54,597 nt of DNA. It comes from Eubacterium sp. (GTDB taxonomy: Bacteria > Bacillota > Clostridia > Lachnospirales > Lachnospiraceae). The notes under the pieces are model-generated. The model was given only the letters and a program-made list of their open reading frames with translations. It was not told the origin of the DNA and searched no databases. The DNA lies in NCBI GenBank assembly GCA_017634555.1, contig JAGBNF010000021.1, positions 1 through 54,597 of the forward strand. The letters are read 5' to 3'. Shown here piece by piece: positions 43,528 through 52,154 of this stretch. The position numbers and the translations under genes were made by a program. Within the stretch, counting starts at the first letter, position 1. Every line of letters begins with the position of its first letter.

Positions 43528-44490
43528 CTATTTATCAGTCTTCTTATCTACATACTCGATAACACCTGTTCCGATGTTATTCTTCATCTTTGTATCTGCC
43601 TCAATATTCTGAAGCTTGTAATGATCGAATACTCCGAGATTTCCTGATCTGAGCGCCTCGGCCATTGCCTTCGGAACCTCAGCCTCTGCCTTAACCACTT
43701 CAGCTCTCATTTCCTGCTCAAGAGCTACTGCCATTGCTCTTCTCTCCTCAGCCTTGGCCTGAGCGATCTTTGTATTTGCTTCGGCCTGTAAGCTCTGAAG
43801 ATTTGCACCGATATTTCTTCCGATATCGATATCAGCAATATCAATAGAGATGATCTCATATGCAGTACCCGAATCAAGGCCCTTCTCAAGAACCACCTTT
43901 GAAATGTCATCCGGATTCTCAAGTACGCTGCTGTGAGCCTGTGCGGAACCTACCGTTGTTACGATACCTTCACCTACTCTTGCAAGTACTGTTGCCTCAC
44001 CGGCACCACCAATCAGCTGATTTATATTTGTTCTTACAGTTACACGAGCCTTAACAAGAAGCTCGATACCGTCCTTTGCAACTGCAGAAATCTGAGGAGT
44101 TTCGATAACCTTTGGAGTTACACTCATTGTTACCGCTTCAAAGACATCACGTCCTGCAAGATCGATAGCAGATGCCTGCTCAAATGACAGATTCATTCCC
44201 GCTCTCTCCGCAGCGATCAGTGCATTTATAACACTGTCCACATTTCCACCTGCCAGATAATGTGCTTCAAGCTCATTATTCTTCACCTTGATTCCGGCCT
44301 TTGTTGCCTTGATCATAGGTCTTACGATCTTAGCCGGCTTTACACGACGAAGCTTCATTCCAACAAGCGAGAAGATGCTTATCTTTACACCGCTGGCTAC
44401 CGCAGAAATCCACATTCCCACCGGAATGATAGAGAAAAATACGATAACTAATATGATAACTACTGCTGCTATAACGAAAGGTCCGTTCAT
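43528..44490 (-). CDS. floA: Flotillin-like protein FloA
   Basis: 320 residues: an N-terminal membrane hairpin (about 5-27), an SPFH/band-7 region and a Glu/Ala-rich coiled coil ([18 protein letters not shown]). FloA organises fluid membrane microdomains that gather signalling and secretion proteins in Firmicutes. GGAGGG lies directly before the ATG and the NfeD gene ends just upstream. Here it sits inside a two-component-system operon, which is less usual than the simple yqeZ-floA pair. Confidence 0.95.
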   Translation of the reverse strand: MNGPFVIAAVVIILVIVFFSIIPVGMWISAVASGVKISIFSLVGMKLRRVKPAKIVRPMIKATKAGIKVKNNELEAHYLAGGNVDSVINALIAAERAGMNLSFEQASAIDLAGRDVFEAVTMSVTPKVIETPQISAVAKDGIELLVKARVTVRTNINQLIGGAGEATVLARVGEGIVTTVGSAQAHSSVLENPDDISKVVLEKGLDSGTAYEIISIDIADIDIGRNIGANLQSLQAEANTKIAQAKAEERRAMAVALEQEMRAEVVKAEAEVPKAMAEALRSGNLGVFDHYKLQNIEADTKMKNNIGTGVIEYVDKKTDK

Positions 44491-44493
44491 GTC

Positions 44494-44970
44494 TTATCCC
44501 TCCTCAACAAAAATCTTATTATTCTTAATTGCTGTTATTACCAGCTTCGACCCTCTCTTTATATATCCCGAAGTCAGTATATCCAGCTTGACTCCGTCAA
44601 ACTCGCCCTTACCCGAAGGTCTGAGATCTGTTATTGCGTGACCTGTTTTACCTACAAGATATTCCATATCCTTTTCTTCTATAAACAGATTTTTACCTTG
44701 CAGATCCGTTTCCAGTTTTATCGGCGACTTAATACTCTTTGAATTAAATATGATAATGCTTACTACCAGCATTACCGCTATCACTAAGATAGCAACTACT
44801 CCCACCAGAATCCTTTCCGACATATTCCTTCCCGTCAGGAAGATTCCCGCTACCGTACATATAGTTCCGCTTATTCCCGGGAGTCCAAAGCCCGGCATAT
44901 ATACCTCCACTCCGACCAGAATTATCCCGATGATCAGAACGACTATTCCCAAAATCTGTATTGCTTCCAT
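44494..44970 (-). CDS. NfeD-family membrane protein
   Basis: 158 residues: two to three membrane helices (ILGIVVLIIGIILVGVEVYMPGFG) and a C-terminal OB-fold (LVGKTGHAITDLRPSGKGEF). It is the short NfeD form without the ClpP-like protease domain. NfeD proteins partner with flotillins. The ATG at 44970 has AAAGGAG at a 7-nt spacing and follows the kinase stop by 1 nt. Confidence 0.92.
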   Translation of the reverse strand: MEAIQILGIVVLIIGIILVGVEVYMPGFGLPGISGTICTVAGIFLTGRNMSERILVGVVAILVIAVMLVVSIIIFNSKSIKSPIKLETDLQGKNLFIEEKDMEYLVGKTGHAITDLRPSGKGEFDGVKLDILTSGYIKRGSKLVITAIKNNKIFVEEG

Positions 44971-44971
44971 G

Positions 44972-45772
44972 TCATTCTCCTTTATCAAAACTCACCGTAA
45001 ATACGGTTCTCTCATCATCCGTATTTAGTTTTATATTTCCGTTATTTTCATCCAGTATCTTGGTAACTATCGAAAGCCCCATTCCGTGGCCTTCTTCTTT
45101 TTTCGTTGTGAATCCTTTCTTGAAAATGTGCTCCTTAATATCATCAGGTATCTTCGGACCATTATTTTCAACATCGAAAATGTACTCTTCCTTTGTCTCG
45201 GTTATATTAACGCGTATTTTCTTTTCTTCCTTATCCGATCCCTCCAGAGCCTTGATCGCATTATCGATCAGATTCGACAGAACCTTACAAAGCTCCCAGT
45301 CTTCAATTCCGATACTCTTCAGATCTGATTTCACTTCGATAAGAAGCTCAATCTCCTTTGCCTCACATTCGGCAAGCTTCGCCGCCAGCAGTGCATTTAT
45401 CGCTGCCTTTGATGTTTTTATAGCCTTTCCCGTCTTAAGCAGTTCCTTATAAACCTTCCTGAGATAAGCATTCATTTCACCATATTCCTCAAGTTCCATA
45501 AGGCCGTATACGATCTGAAGATGATTCAGATAATCATGTCTGTCCATTCTAAGCTTATCGTTAAGCTTGCCCAGATTCTCGATACTCTCATGAAGTGTTC
45601 TGTTCCTGTTCATCAGCCTTAAATAGCTTTTAACCAGGATAAATATGCACCCCATCATAACCACTGCCAATATAACCAAAAGTACAAGATAGAACGTTTT
45701 ATCTTTCACAATTTCCTCCGTGATCACTTCATGATCCAAGAATATCATTTCCCCAAATATAAACAATCGCAT
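44972..45772 (-). CDS. Membrane sensor histidine kinase (Spo0B-like/GHKL)
   Basis: 266 residues. One membrane helix (about 20-45) is followed by a dimerisation segment with the phosphoacceptor His in MDRHDYLNHLQIVYGL (about 77) and a GHKL ATPase domain (LSNLIDNAIKAL N-box, GHGMGLSIV). This is the AgrC/CitA-like type that pairs with LytTR regulators. The start is uncertain: an ATG at 45772 lies only 8 nt after TATAAT, which would make a leaderless mRNA. A later ATG at 45748 has GGGG three nt before it. Confidence 0.88.
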   Translation of the reverse strand: MRLFIFGEMIFLDHEVITEEIVKDKTFYLVLLVILAVVMMGCIFILVKSYLRLMNRNRTLHESIENLGKLNDKLRMDRHDYLNHLQIVYGLMELEEYGEMNAYLRKVYKELLKTGKAIKTSKAAINALLAAKLAECEAKEIELLIEVKSDLKSIGIEDWELCKVLSNLIDNAIKALEGSDKEEKKIRVNITETKEEYIFDVENNGPKIPDDIKEHIFKKGFTTKKEEGHGMGLSIVTKILDENNGNIKLNTDDERTVFTVSFDKGE

Positions 45773-45780
45773 TCTTCTCA

Positions 45781-45809
45781 ATTATACAAAAAAGTGGCTG
45801 AATTGTCAT
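45781..45809 (-). promoter_or_regulatory. Promoter of the kinase-nfeD-floA-LytTR operon
   Basis: ATGACA (45809-45804), 17-nt spacer and TATAAT (45786-45781) on the minus strand. The -35 box sits in the loop and stem of the terminator of the upstream MFS gene, and the U-tract falls in the spacer, so the two signals share the same bases. Confidence 0.6.
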
Positions 45810-45817
45810 TCAGCCAC
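45788..45817 (-). terminator. Rho-independent terminator of the MFS gene
   Basis: GTGGCTGAAT and ATTCAGCCAC form a perfect 10-bp stem with a 4-nt loop, followed by six U on the minus strand. It lies 15 nt after the MFS stop codon. Confidence 0.92.
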
Positions 45818-45831
45818 CTCTATACATATCA

Positions 45832-47115
45832 TTACTCCGAATAATGATATTTACTTAATCTATTTGCAAACGCAAGACATACCATAACTCCGGCTACTCC
45901 CAGTATAAACAGCATAAGAGCCGCTCCGGATCCCTTTCCGCTTCCGAAAAGAACGGTTAATACTCCGCTTTTTCCTGCCATGAAAGGTTCGCACACCTCA
46001 TCCACCATAAATCCTCCGAACAACAATCCGATAGGAATTGTAAAGAACTGAAATGTGTTCCTGCAGGCATATACTCTTCCCTGAAGCTCTGTAGGAATGG
46101 TATTCTTCATTATTACATTTTGATTCGTACTCATTACCGGAACAAATATCCATCCCAGTATCTGTGCTATACACCACACAACCGGACTCCTTGAAAACGC
46201 GAGAAGGAAATTCTCTGTTGCCAACGAGAACAGCATGCTCAGATATATAACCCTAACTCTGTCCTTCGGCTTTGGCATAGCTGTGGCTATCAGACTACCG
46301 ATCACCATCGCTACTCCCGAACAGGATTCAACCACACTCAAAACACCGTTGCCGCCTCTCGGATTCGGAATGATCATACCCTTAAGTACCGCATTAAAAG
46401 CGGAGGAGATAAAGTTTACTCCCGACATAAACAGGATCACATATAATATCATTGGATTCTGTCTCAGATATTTCATACCTTCCTTGGCAAGCTGCATCAC
46501 CGACCCTTCATTCTTACGTTCTTCCGATATCTTCGGAATTGTGACGAAGAACGCCAATGCAATAAATGCAACGACGAAGGTTGTCAGATCAAACATGATC
46601 GCAGCATCGAGTCCTCCAAATCCATAAAAGATTGCCGCGATAATCGGATGTCCGATGGAAATAAGAGATCTCGATAAGGACTGCAGTGCGCTTGTTTTCT
46701 GATAATACTTCTTAGGTATGATCATGCTGTTTGCCACCTCAGATGCAGGCTGCTGAACAGTATTCATAAGGCCCGATATGAAGTTGATCAGATACAGATG
46801 CCATGCCGCAAGCAGATCGGTCTTGTACAGAAAAAGTACTATCATCGTACTTACTGCCGCCATCAGATCACACACCAGCATGGTTCTCTTCTTGTCAAAC
46901 TTATCTGTGATCGCACCCGCAAAAATGCTCATCAATACATAGGGCGTATACGTACATATGGTTAATGCCGCAGTACCCAGCGTTGATCCGGTCTTGTTGT
47001 AAAGCCACAAGGTCAGCGCATAAGCTGTTACCGCACTTCCGAGTTGTGATAAGCTCTGAGTACTCCATAAAATATAAAAATTGCGTAATTCTTTATTATG
47101 TTTTTTATTATTCAT
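45832..47115 (-). CDS. MFS exporter, MefA-like
   Basis: 427 residues with twelve membrane helices. The pattern fits the MFS_3 group that includes macrolide exporters (FYILWSTQSLSQLGSAVT at the start, then MSIFAGAITDKFDKKRTML). It probably exports drugs or peptides with proton antiport. AAGGAG precedes the ATG. Upstream are a perfect dyad (47253-47270), a 12-codon ORF and a hairpin, suggesting transcriptional and possibly leader-peptide control. Confidence 0.9.
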   Translation of the reverse strand: MNNKKHNKELRNFYILWSTQSLSQLGSAVTAYALTLWLYNKTGSTLGTAALTICTYTPYVLMSIFAGAITDKFDKKRTMLVCDLMAAVSTMIVLFLYKTDLLAAWHLYLINFISGLMNTVQQPASEVANSMIIPKKYYQKTSALQSLSRSLISIGHPIIAAIFYGFGGLDAAIMFDLTTFVVAFIALAFFVTIPKISEERKNEGSVMQLAKEGMKYLRQNPMILYVILFMSGVNFISSAFNAVLKGMIIPNPRGGNGVLSVVESCSGVAMVIGSLIATAMPKPKDRVRVIYLSMLFSLATENFLLAFSRSPVVWCIAQILGWIFVPVMSTNQNVIMKNTIPTELQGRVYACRNTFQFFTIPIGLLFGGFMVDEVCEPFMAGKSGVLTVLFGSGKGSGAALMLFILGVAGVMVCLAFANRLSKYHYSE

Positions 47116-47153
47116 TTCTTTGCTCCTTATTCTTTATTACTTCAAAAGAGCAA

Positions 47154-47196
47154 AGCCTGAGGATTTATTCACTCCTCCATACAGACTCCTCAAGCT
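47154..47196 (-). promoter_or_regulatory. Hairpin between the leader ORF and the MFS gene
   Basis: On the minus strand AGCTTGAGGA (47196-47187) pairs with TCCTCAGGCT (47163-47154), 10 bp with one G-U and a 23-nt loop. TTGCTCTTTT follows. The 5' arm overlaps the end of the 12-codon ORF. The U-tract is poor, so this is a possible attenuator, not a proven terminator. Confidence 0.4.
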
Positions 47197-47228
47197 CTGC
47201 ATGGAGCATCATCAATACACATTCTCAT
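47190..47228 (-). CDS. 12-residue leader peptide before the MFS exporter
   Basis: ATG at 47228 with AAAAAGGAG 9 nt upstream encodes MRMCIDDAPCRA and stops at 47190. It lies about 75 nt before the exporter start, and its stop is inside a potential hairpin. Genes of the mef/msr and erm type are known to be governed by such short ORFs. A chance ORF cannot be excluded at this length. Confidence 0.45.
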   Translation of the reverse strand: MRMCIDDAPCRA

Positions 47229-47252
47229 ATTCTGTTTCTCCTTTTTAAATAT

Positions 47253-47270
47253 TATGACCTAAGCGTCATA
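47253..47270. promoter_or_regulatory. Perfect dyad upstream of the MFS gene
   Basis: TATGACCTAAGCGTCATA has perfect 6-bp arms around six bases. It lies about 25 nt before the 12-codon leader, where the transcription start is expected. It looks like an operator for a dimeric regulator; no regulator gene is adjacent. Confidence 0.5.
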
Positions 47271-47284
47271 TTTATAATATCACA

Positions 47285-47863
47285 TTATCTGGTCAATCCG
47301 CCATGAAAAACACATTCATATACCCGAGTATCATTCCAGTATATTTCCTCATAGCCTTGAAACCAGGTAAAGTCTCCTGTCACACTGCATTTGTATGTAT
47401 ACTCACCTGACTGATAAACAGCCGGTCCTCTGTAAGGCATATTCTTATCTGCTGCCCGAAGGGCTTCTTTTAAGAAATCACCGCTGAACTTATCATCCAG
47501 TACACGGCCCATATAATTCATGGCATATACTGTGACTCCCTTTTTCCAGACAGCCTCTTCTCCCGCAAACTCTTCTCCACCAACGTAGGTATCATGATAC
47601 ATATAATCTCCGCTTTCATATCTGAAATCATGTGATGCCGGTCTTGTGGCATCCACTTCATTCATATATGCAGCATATGTATTAACATTTGCTTCCAGTC
47701 TGAACTCGATCAGCTCATCTATATCCGTTCCCTGCTGCTGAGATATATTCACAGCACAATCCTGATCCTTAACCAGATAATCAACACTGACATTCATCAT
47801 ATTACTGATCTGGATAAGATTATAAATATCCGGATATACCTGACCTGATTCCCACTTTGCTAC
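47285..47863 (-). pseudogene. 5'-truncated XRE regulator with DUF5680-like domain
   Basis: Reading from 47863 the frame gives VAKWESGQVYPDIYNL, the second half of an XRE HTH, then VDYLVKD and a C-terminal domain of about 130 residues (HDFRYESGDYMYHDTYVGGEEFAGE) resembling DUF5680. A stop codon (47864-47866) lies directly upstream, and the first roughly 35 residues of the HTH are absent. A shorter ORF from the ATG at 47800 could be translated but has no ribosome binding site. The break is next to the end of a GNAT gene. Confidence 0.75.
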
Positions 47864-47881
47864 TTACATTATACATTTTAC

Positions 47882-48436
47882 TTATCCATCCCACTCTGTC
47901 CTAAGTATGGAATACCAGCTGGCATCTACTATTCCCTGATTGTTTCTGTCCGAACTTCTGAGTGTACCATCATATTTCATACCGCACTTTTTCATGACCA
48001 TTCCTGAGTGCGGATTGTTTGGATCATGATATGAACTGATAGAATTGGCATCTACTACATTAAAGAAAAAATCTATTATCGCCCGCAGTGCCTCAGACAT
48101 AATTCCCATATGCCACCAGTTTCTTCCAAGGCTATAGCCTGCACGAATGGATTCCGTATCATCATTCACAAGTCCATGGATCGTTCCGATCGGTTCATCT
48201 CCCTTATCCTTCAGGGTAATTGCCCAATGATAATAACTTTCATCTTCATATAATGGCATCCAGCTCTCAAGCACAGATCTGCTTACACTGACATCCGTAT
48301 GTGTCGGCCAGGTAAGAAACTTCGTCACCTCAGGATCAGATGCCCAATTGTTATATACAGCCTCCGCATCAGATACTCTGAGTCTCCTGAGTATCAGTCT
48401 ATCTGTTTCTAAGGTCAGTGTTCCGCAATGATTCAT
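47882..48436 (-). CDS. GNAT family N-acetyltransferase, RimJ/RimL type
   Basis: 184 residues: LETDRLILRRLRVSDAEAVY at the start, SLGRNWWHMGIMSEALRAII for acetyl-CoA binding, and NPHSGMVMKKCGMKYDG. This is the group that acetylates ribosomal protein N-termini or antibiotics. The ATG at 48436 has GGGAGAAG upstream; a GTG 7 codons earlier overlaps that site and is not used. Confidence 0.88.
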   Translation of the reverse strand: MNHCGTLTLETDRLILRRLRVSDAEAVYNNWASDPEVTKFLTWPTHTDVSVSRSVLESWMPLYEDESYYHWAITLKDKGDEPIGTIHGLVNDDTESIRAGYSLGRNWWHMGIMSEALRAIIDFFFNVVDANSISSYHDPNNPHSGMVMKKCGMKYDGTLRSSDRNNQGIVDASWYSILRTEWDG

Positions 48437-48473
48437 ATCACATCTTCTCCCTATCACATTTCAAGTATTTCTT

Positions 48474-49175
48474 CTAGTCATTTTTTCGAATAATCATATG
48501 GTGAAAAAAAGCTATATTCATAAAGTCCTCTGATTCAGAAACCCGGAGTTCAATATCCATCATTTTCTTCTGCCATTCTTCATCAGAATGTTTATCCTGG
48601 TTCTGCTGCAGATCCCAGAATGTACGGATTCCATATGTCTTTTCAATAAATAATTCAGAACTCCATTCTTCTATCTGAGAGTCCTCATAATACCTTATTG
48701 CTCCAAACTTTGATGCCGTGCTGTTTTCACCATCAAGCAGGGCATTCGCTTTATCAAAATCATCCAGAAGAACCGCCATCTGCATAATTCTTCCGTTACG
48801 ATTATGCTTAACAAGCGAGATAAAGCCCTTCGGATTTAATACCCTTTCCAGCTCCCTTAATACAGCTTCCTTATCATCTATATATTCAAGAACATTATGA
48901 CAGATAATGATATCAAAACTGTTATCTTCAAACTCTTTAAGCGCACTGATATCACCAATGACCTGCCTATACTCATGGTCAGTCCATGCATCCTTCAGCA
49001 TATCTTCCCATGGTTCAACGGCAACCACTCGATTATTCTCCGCAAAATGATCAGCCGTTATACCTTCACCGCTTCCGAAATCAAGTATATATTTGTCCTT
49101 GATATCTCCCAGCTGTTTCCAGACTATCTTCTTAAAAAGTCGTTCCCATGCAGGTAATTCTTTTAGATCTCTCAC
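48474..49175 (-). CDS. Class I SAM-dependent methyltransferase
   Basis: 233 residues. Motif I is YILDFGSGEGITADHFA (about 29-45), followed by VVAVEPWEDML, FDIIICHNVLEYI and VLNPKGFISLV. The start is GTG 49175 with AAGG upstream. The substrate is unknown. It stands alone in a patch of accessory genes. Confidence 0.88.
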   Translation of the reverse strand: MRDLKELPAWERLFKKIVWKQLGDIKDKYILDFGSGEGITADHFAENNRVVAVEPWEDMLKDAWTDHEYRQVIGDISALKEFEDNSFDIIICHNVLEYIDDKEAVLRELERVLNPKGFISLVKHNRNGRIMQMAVLLDDFDKANALLDGENSTASKFGAIRYYEDSQIEEWSSELFIEKTYGIRTFWDLQQNQDKHSDEEWQKKMMDIELRVSESEDFMNIAFFHHMIIRKND

Positions 49176-49227
49176 TATAACCTTGTCCCCCCTGTAATTC
49201 TCGTTCTGTAAATCGGATTAATACTTC

Positions 49228-49704
49228 CTATTTTAGCTTAAGTATTCGTTTATATCCCTGATTAATCATTACCACATATACTATGCAGGATATGCCAAAT
49301 GCAAATATCAGCATCATTATGCAAGCCGAAATAATAATGGCTGCATTGTTTTCTTTGTCTAAAGTAGATATCAGCATCATTGGAATAACTGCCGCCAGTA
49401 AACTCACGACTCCAAATATTATTCCAAGAAGAAATGTGTGTTCGAAGGATTTTTTATATTCTTCCACCACACCACGAACCCCAAACCCCAATTCCACATT
49501 TTCTTCTGAAAAACGCTTATATGGAGTCAGCTTCCAAAGAGCAAAAATGATGATAACAACCATAATCTTATTTAGATCAGGAGTAGTCTGTGCCATTTCC
49601 CACTTGGAAACAGCCTGCCGGCTCACTCCTATCTCAGCACCGAATTCTTCCTGAGAGAGACCATTTCTTTTCCTGAGTTCAGTTATTTTTTCAGAAAGAA
49701 GCAT
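49228..49704 (-). CDS. XRE HTH-membrane protein, internally shortened
   Basis: 158 residues. A complete-looking XRE HTH start (LSEKITELRKRNGLSQEEFG, SRQAVSKWEMAQTTPDL) runs directly into membrane helices (MVVIIIFALWKL, then two more near the C-terminus). In relatives a longer stretch finishes the HTH (typically up to a DYLL motif) before the membrane part. Here it seems removed without loss of frame (NKI joined to MVV). AGGAG precedes the ATG. It may be a functional mini-regulator or a decayed gene. Confidence 0.65.
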   Translation of the reverse strand: MLLSEKITELRKRNGLSQEEFGAEIGVSRQAVSKWEMAQTTPDLNKIMVVIIIFALWKLTPYKRFSEENVELGFGVRGVVEEYKKSFEHTFLLGIIFGVVSLLAAVIPMMLISTLDKENNAAIIISACIMMLIFAFGISCIVYVVMINQGYKRILKLK

Positions 49705-49707
49705 CTG

Positions 49708-50692
49708 TTATTCTCCTGCTAATGTTTCAATAAAATCATCTATCTCTATCTTGACTTTGTCAGGTATTTCAGTATAAAAATAATGACTTGCTTCAAGTTC
49801 AACCAGCTTCCCCTTCGAGACATTATCCATATAATTCTTATGGATCAGCAGCCAGTTATCCATATCCTGCATCATCGGCTCCAGTATCTTATCATTTGTT
49901 ACAAACATAAGCGTTGGGACATCCGGAATAGGTCCATCATGAAGCGCTTTCATCTGTTAAATACTCTGACTTTAATGCAGGAAAAATATCCTTCGCATTC
50001 ATATATCTCATAAGTCCAACATCATAACAAAAGAAATTGTAAAATCCCATTTCCTTTGCTGTTTCTTCCGGATTTTCCGGTTGCAGATTATCAAAATCCA
50101 CTCCCATATAATCATATTCTTCCGGGATTCCCATATCAAGACCGATTATAGCCTCTACTTCTTCGGGATAATGATTTGCCCAGTACATTGCCTCAAAACC
50201 GGAAGCAGAATGAGGGCATAGAATATACGGACCTTCAACCCCGGCTTTTGATAAGGCTTTGCGATCTTGTTCCGTTAATATATCTACCGTTCTCTCACCA
50301 TCAATTTCATCACTATAACCATAACCGAATTTTTCTATAATAACAACCTTGTAATCATCCTTCAGTCTGTCGGTCAATGGTTTGAAATCCAAAATAGGGG
50401 AAGGTGTTCCGGCTCCCGCAAGAAAAACGAGCGTCTTTTCTCCTTCACCTTCTATGAGCAAATTCATATTATGACCATCAACCTCAACATACTCACCCTT
50501 ATGTTGGATCAACTCTGCTTCTTTCTTAAGGCTTGCCTTGTTGTAAAGATAGGTTCCGATTACAAGTATTACCATAAGCGCTAATATAATCACTATACTT
50601 ATGATAAATCCCTTTGTAATCTTCAGAATAATTCTTTTAACAGATGTTTCTTTTTTTGCAGTTTTGTTTCTCGTGGTTTTGTTTTTAAACAT
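49708..50692 (-). pseudogene. Alpha/beta hydrolase broken by deletion and frameshift
   Basis: The frame from ATG 50692 gives a membrane anchor, VFLAGAGTPSP, the nucleophile in CPHSASGFEA and the core domain down to LKSEYLTDE, then a premature stop at 49937. A second frame from about 49953 to 49708 supplies the missing C-terminus (DVPTLMFVTND and the catalytic His in EASHYFYTEI). Compared with the intact hydrolase at 37833-38834, about 30 residues are missing at the junction. The nucleophile and His are thus on different frames and the enzyme should be inactive. Confidence 0.8.
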
Positions 50693-50699
50693 AATCAAA

Positions 50700-50747
50700 C
50701 CGTCCTTTCCTGGTATATTTTCTCATTCAACATACCTAAAAGGACGG
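50700..50747 (-). promoter_or_regulatory. Hairpin sequestering the hydrolase ribosome binding site
   Basis: CCGTCCTTT (50747-50739) pairs perfectly with AAAGGACGG (50708-50700), and GGTAT/ATACC extends the stem inward around a 15-nt loop. The 3' arm contains the AAAGGA that serves as Shine-Dalgarno for the hydrolase ATG at 50692. Translation would be off while the hairpin stands. Whether protein, RNA or temperature opens it is unknown. Confidence 0.6.
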
Positions 50748-50814
50748 TTGCTATCTACCATCTACGGCTTGCAATGTGTCAACCACCGGGTTGCAATCAT
50801 TTAAATCTTACCAT

Positions 50815-51306
50815 TTATTCTGAGACATACCTCCATTTTATTTTTTCCTTACTTCTCACGATAAATCCTATGCTCTCGTATAATCGGAGAGCTCCCTGAT
50901 TCCACGCTGCCACATGGAGTGTTATGGGATTAAGATTCTTCTCTCTGATATGATTCATTCCCCATAACAGAAGCTTTCTTCCGTAACCCCGTCCCTGTTC
51001 AGAAGTCACTACAAACAGGTCATCAATCTCATTTCCATAACAGGCTACAGCACCGATAATCTTCCCGTCCCGGATAAACATATAAGTATCAGCCGCCTTC
51101 TCTAAGACAGCACTTTCCTCTGAATACCAGTTATATGGTTCTATATCAAGTGCCTTTCTCATCGGATAAAAAGCCGCATTGTATGCTGTCATATAATCCT
51201 GAATGTACGCCTTATCAAAACCGATACATTCTATATCCGATTCAGGCACTGCCGGCTTATCGAAGACCATCTCGTAGGCATAATATATTTCATTCTCTTC
51301 CATCAT
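50815..51306 (-). CDS. GNAT family N-acetyltransferase
   Basis: 163 residues: FVVTSEQGRGYGRKLLLWG for acetyl-CoA binding, ALRLYESIGFIVRSKEKI at the end. Its ATG overlaps the phosphorylase stop (ATGA), so it is coupled to that gene. The substrate is unknown; a nucleoside-linked metabolite is conceivable from the pairing. Confidence 0.87.
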   Translation of the reverse strand: MMEENEIYYAYEMVFDKPAVPESDIECIGFDKAYIQDYMTAYNAAFYPMRKALDIEPYNWYSEESAVLEKAADTYMFIRDGKIIGAVACYGNEIDDLFVVTSEQGRGYGRKLLLWGMNHIREKNLNPITLHVAAWNQGALRLYESIGFIVRSKEKIKWRYVSE

Positions 51307-52097
51307 TTCATCCCTGCTATCTTAAATATCAAATCCGGTATAACAACACTTCTTGTATAACAGTACTTTTCTGCCAGATCCTCACCTCTTCCGAGAAGCG
51401 GTACTCCTGTTGCAGAATTATCTGATACGGCAAGTAATGCAATCGACGGCACCTCAAAAAGATCCATCAATGTATAAAATGTACTCGTTTCCATTTCAAT
51501 AAGTCCCGCTCCCGTCGCTTTTATCTCATCAAGATGAGAATACTCAAGGGAAACCGAATCTGTACAGAATACCTTTGCATATTTAATATCATATTCTGAA
51601 GCTTCAATGATTTTTTCAATATCCTCAGTATATTCCTTATTCGGATATATCTTTTCATATGGTGTAAAGTCCGGAAGCTTCTCATCCAGATAATGGTTCA
51701 TATAAACACCGGAGATACATTCAGCCGGCGTACATAAGTCACCGATCTGATAATCTTCAGTCAGTCCACCTACCGCTCCGACAAATATACATTTTCCAAA
51801 GTTCATATCCGCACAGATAATAACATGATCCAGCAGATTACATGCTCCTGAAGCCGTCTGCGCCCATGCCACCTTGAATCCGTCCTTCTCAACCAGATAT
51901 CCGGAAAAGTAAGAATGCTGTTCAAGTACAGTAACCTTATATGCAGGATCTCTTATTATCTTCGTCGGCTTCCATCCCGGAGCTACGACCAGAACATCAT
52001 AATAAGTATCCGGATCAAAACCAAAAATCTCCTGATACATTACTCCTGCATTATACTTTTTCATATTATCCAGTACTTGTATTAGTCTTTGTTTCAT
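51303..52097 (-). CDS. Phosphorylase superfamily (nucleoside phosphorylase-like)
   Basis: 264 residues of the PNP/UDP-phosphorylase fold: IFVGAVGGLTEDYQIGD, the GLIEMETSTFYTL substrate loop and ALLAVSDNSATG. The ATG at 52097 is chosen because AAGGAG lies upstream; the open frame extends 16 codons more. It is a second nucleoside phosphorylase in the window, not closely similar to that at 26667-27428. The substrate is unassigned. Confidence 0.85.
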   Translation of the reverse strand: MKQRLIQVLDNMKKYNAGVMYQEIFGFDPDTYYDVLVVAPGWKPTKIIRDPAYKVTVLEQHSYFSGYLVEKDGFKVAWAQTASGACNLLDHVIICADMNFGKCIFVGAVGGLTEDYQIGDLCTPAECISGVYMNHYLDEKLPDFTPYEKIYPNKEYTEDIEKIIEASEYDIKYAKVFCTDSVSLEYSHLDEIKATGAGLIEMETSTFYTLMDLFEVPSIALLAVSDNSATGVPLLGRGEDLAEKYCYTRSVVIPDLIFKIAGMK

Positions 52098-52154
52098 AAA
52101 CCAAATACTCCTTATGTTCAAACATTTAGTCAAGTGAAGCATCAAAATTCTGTG

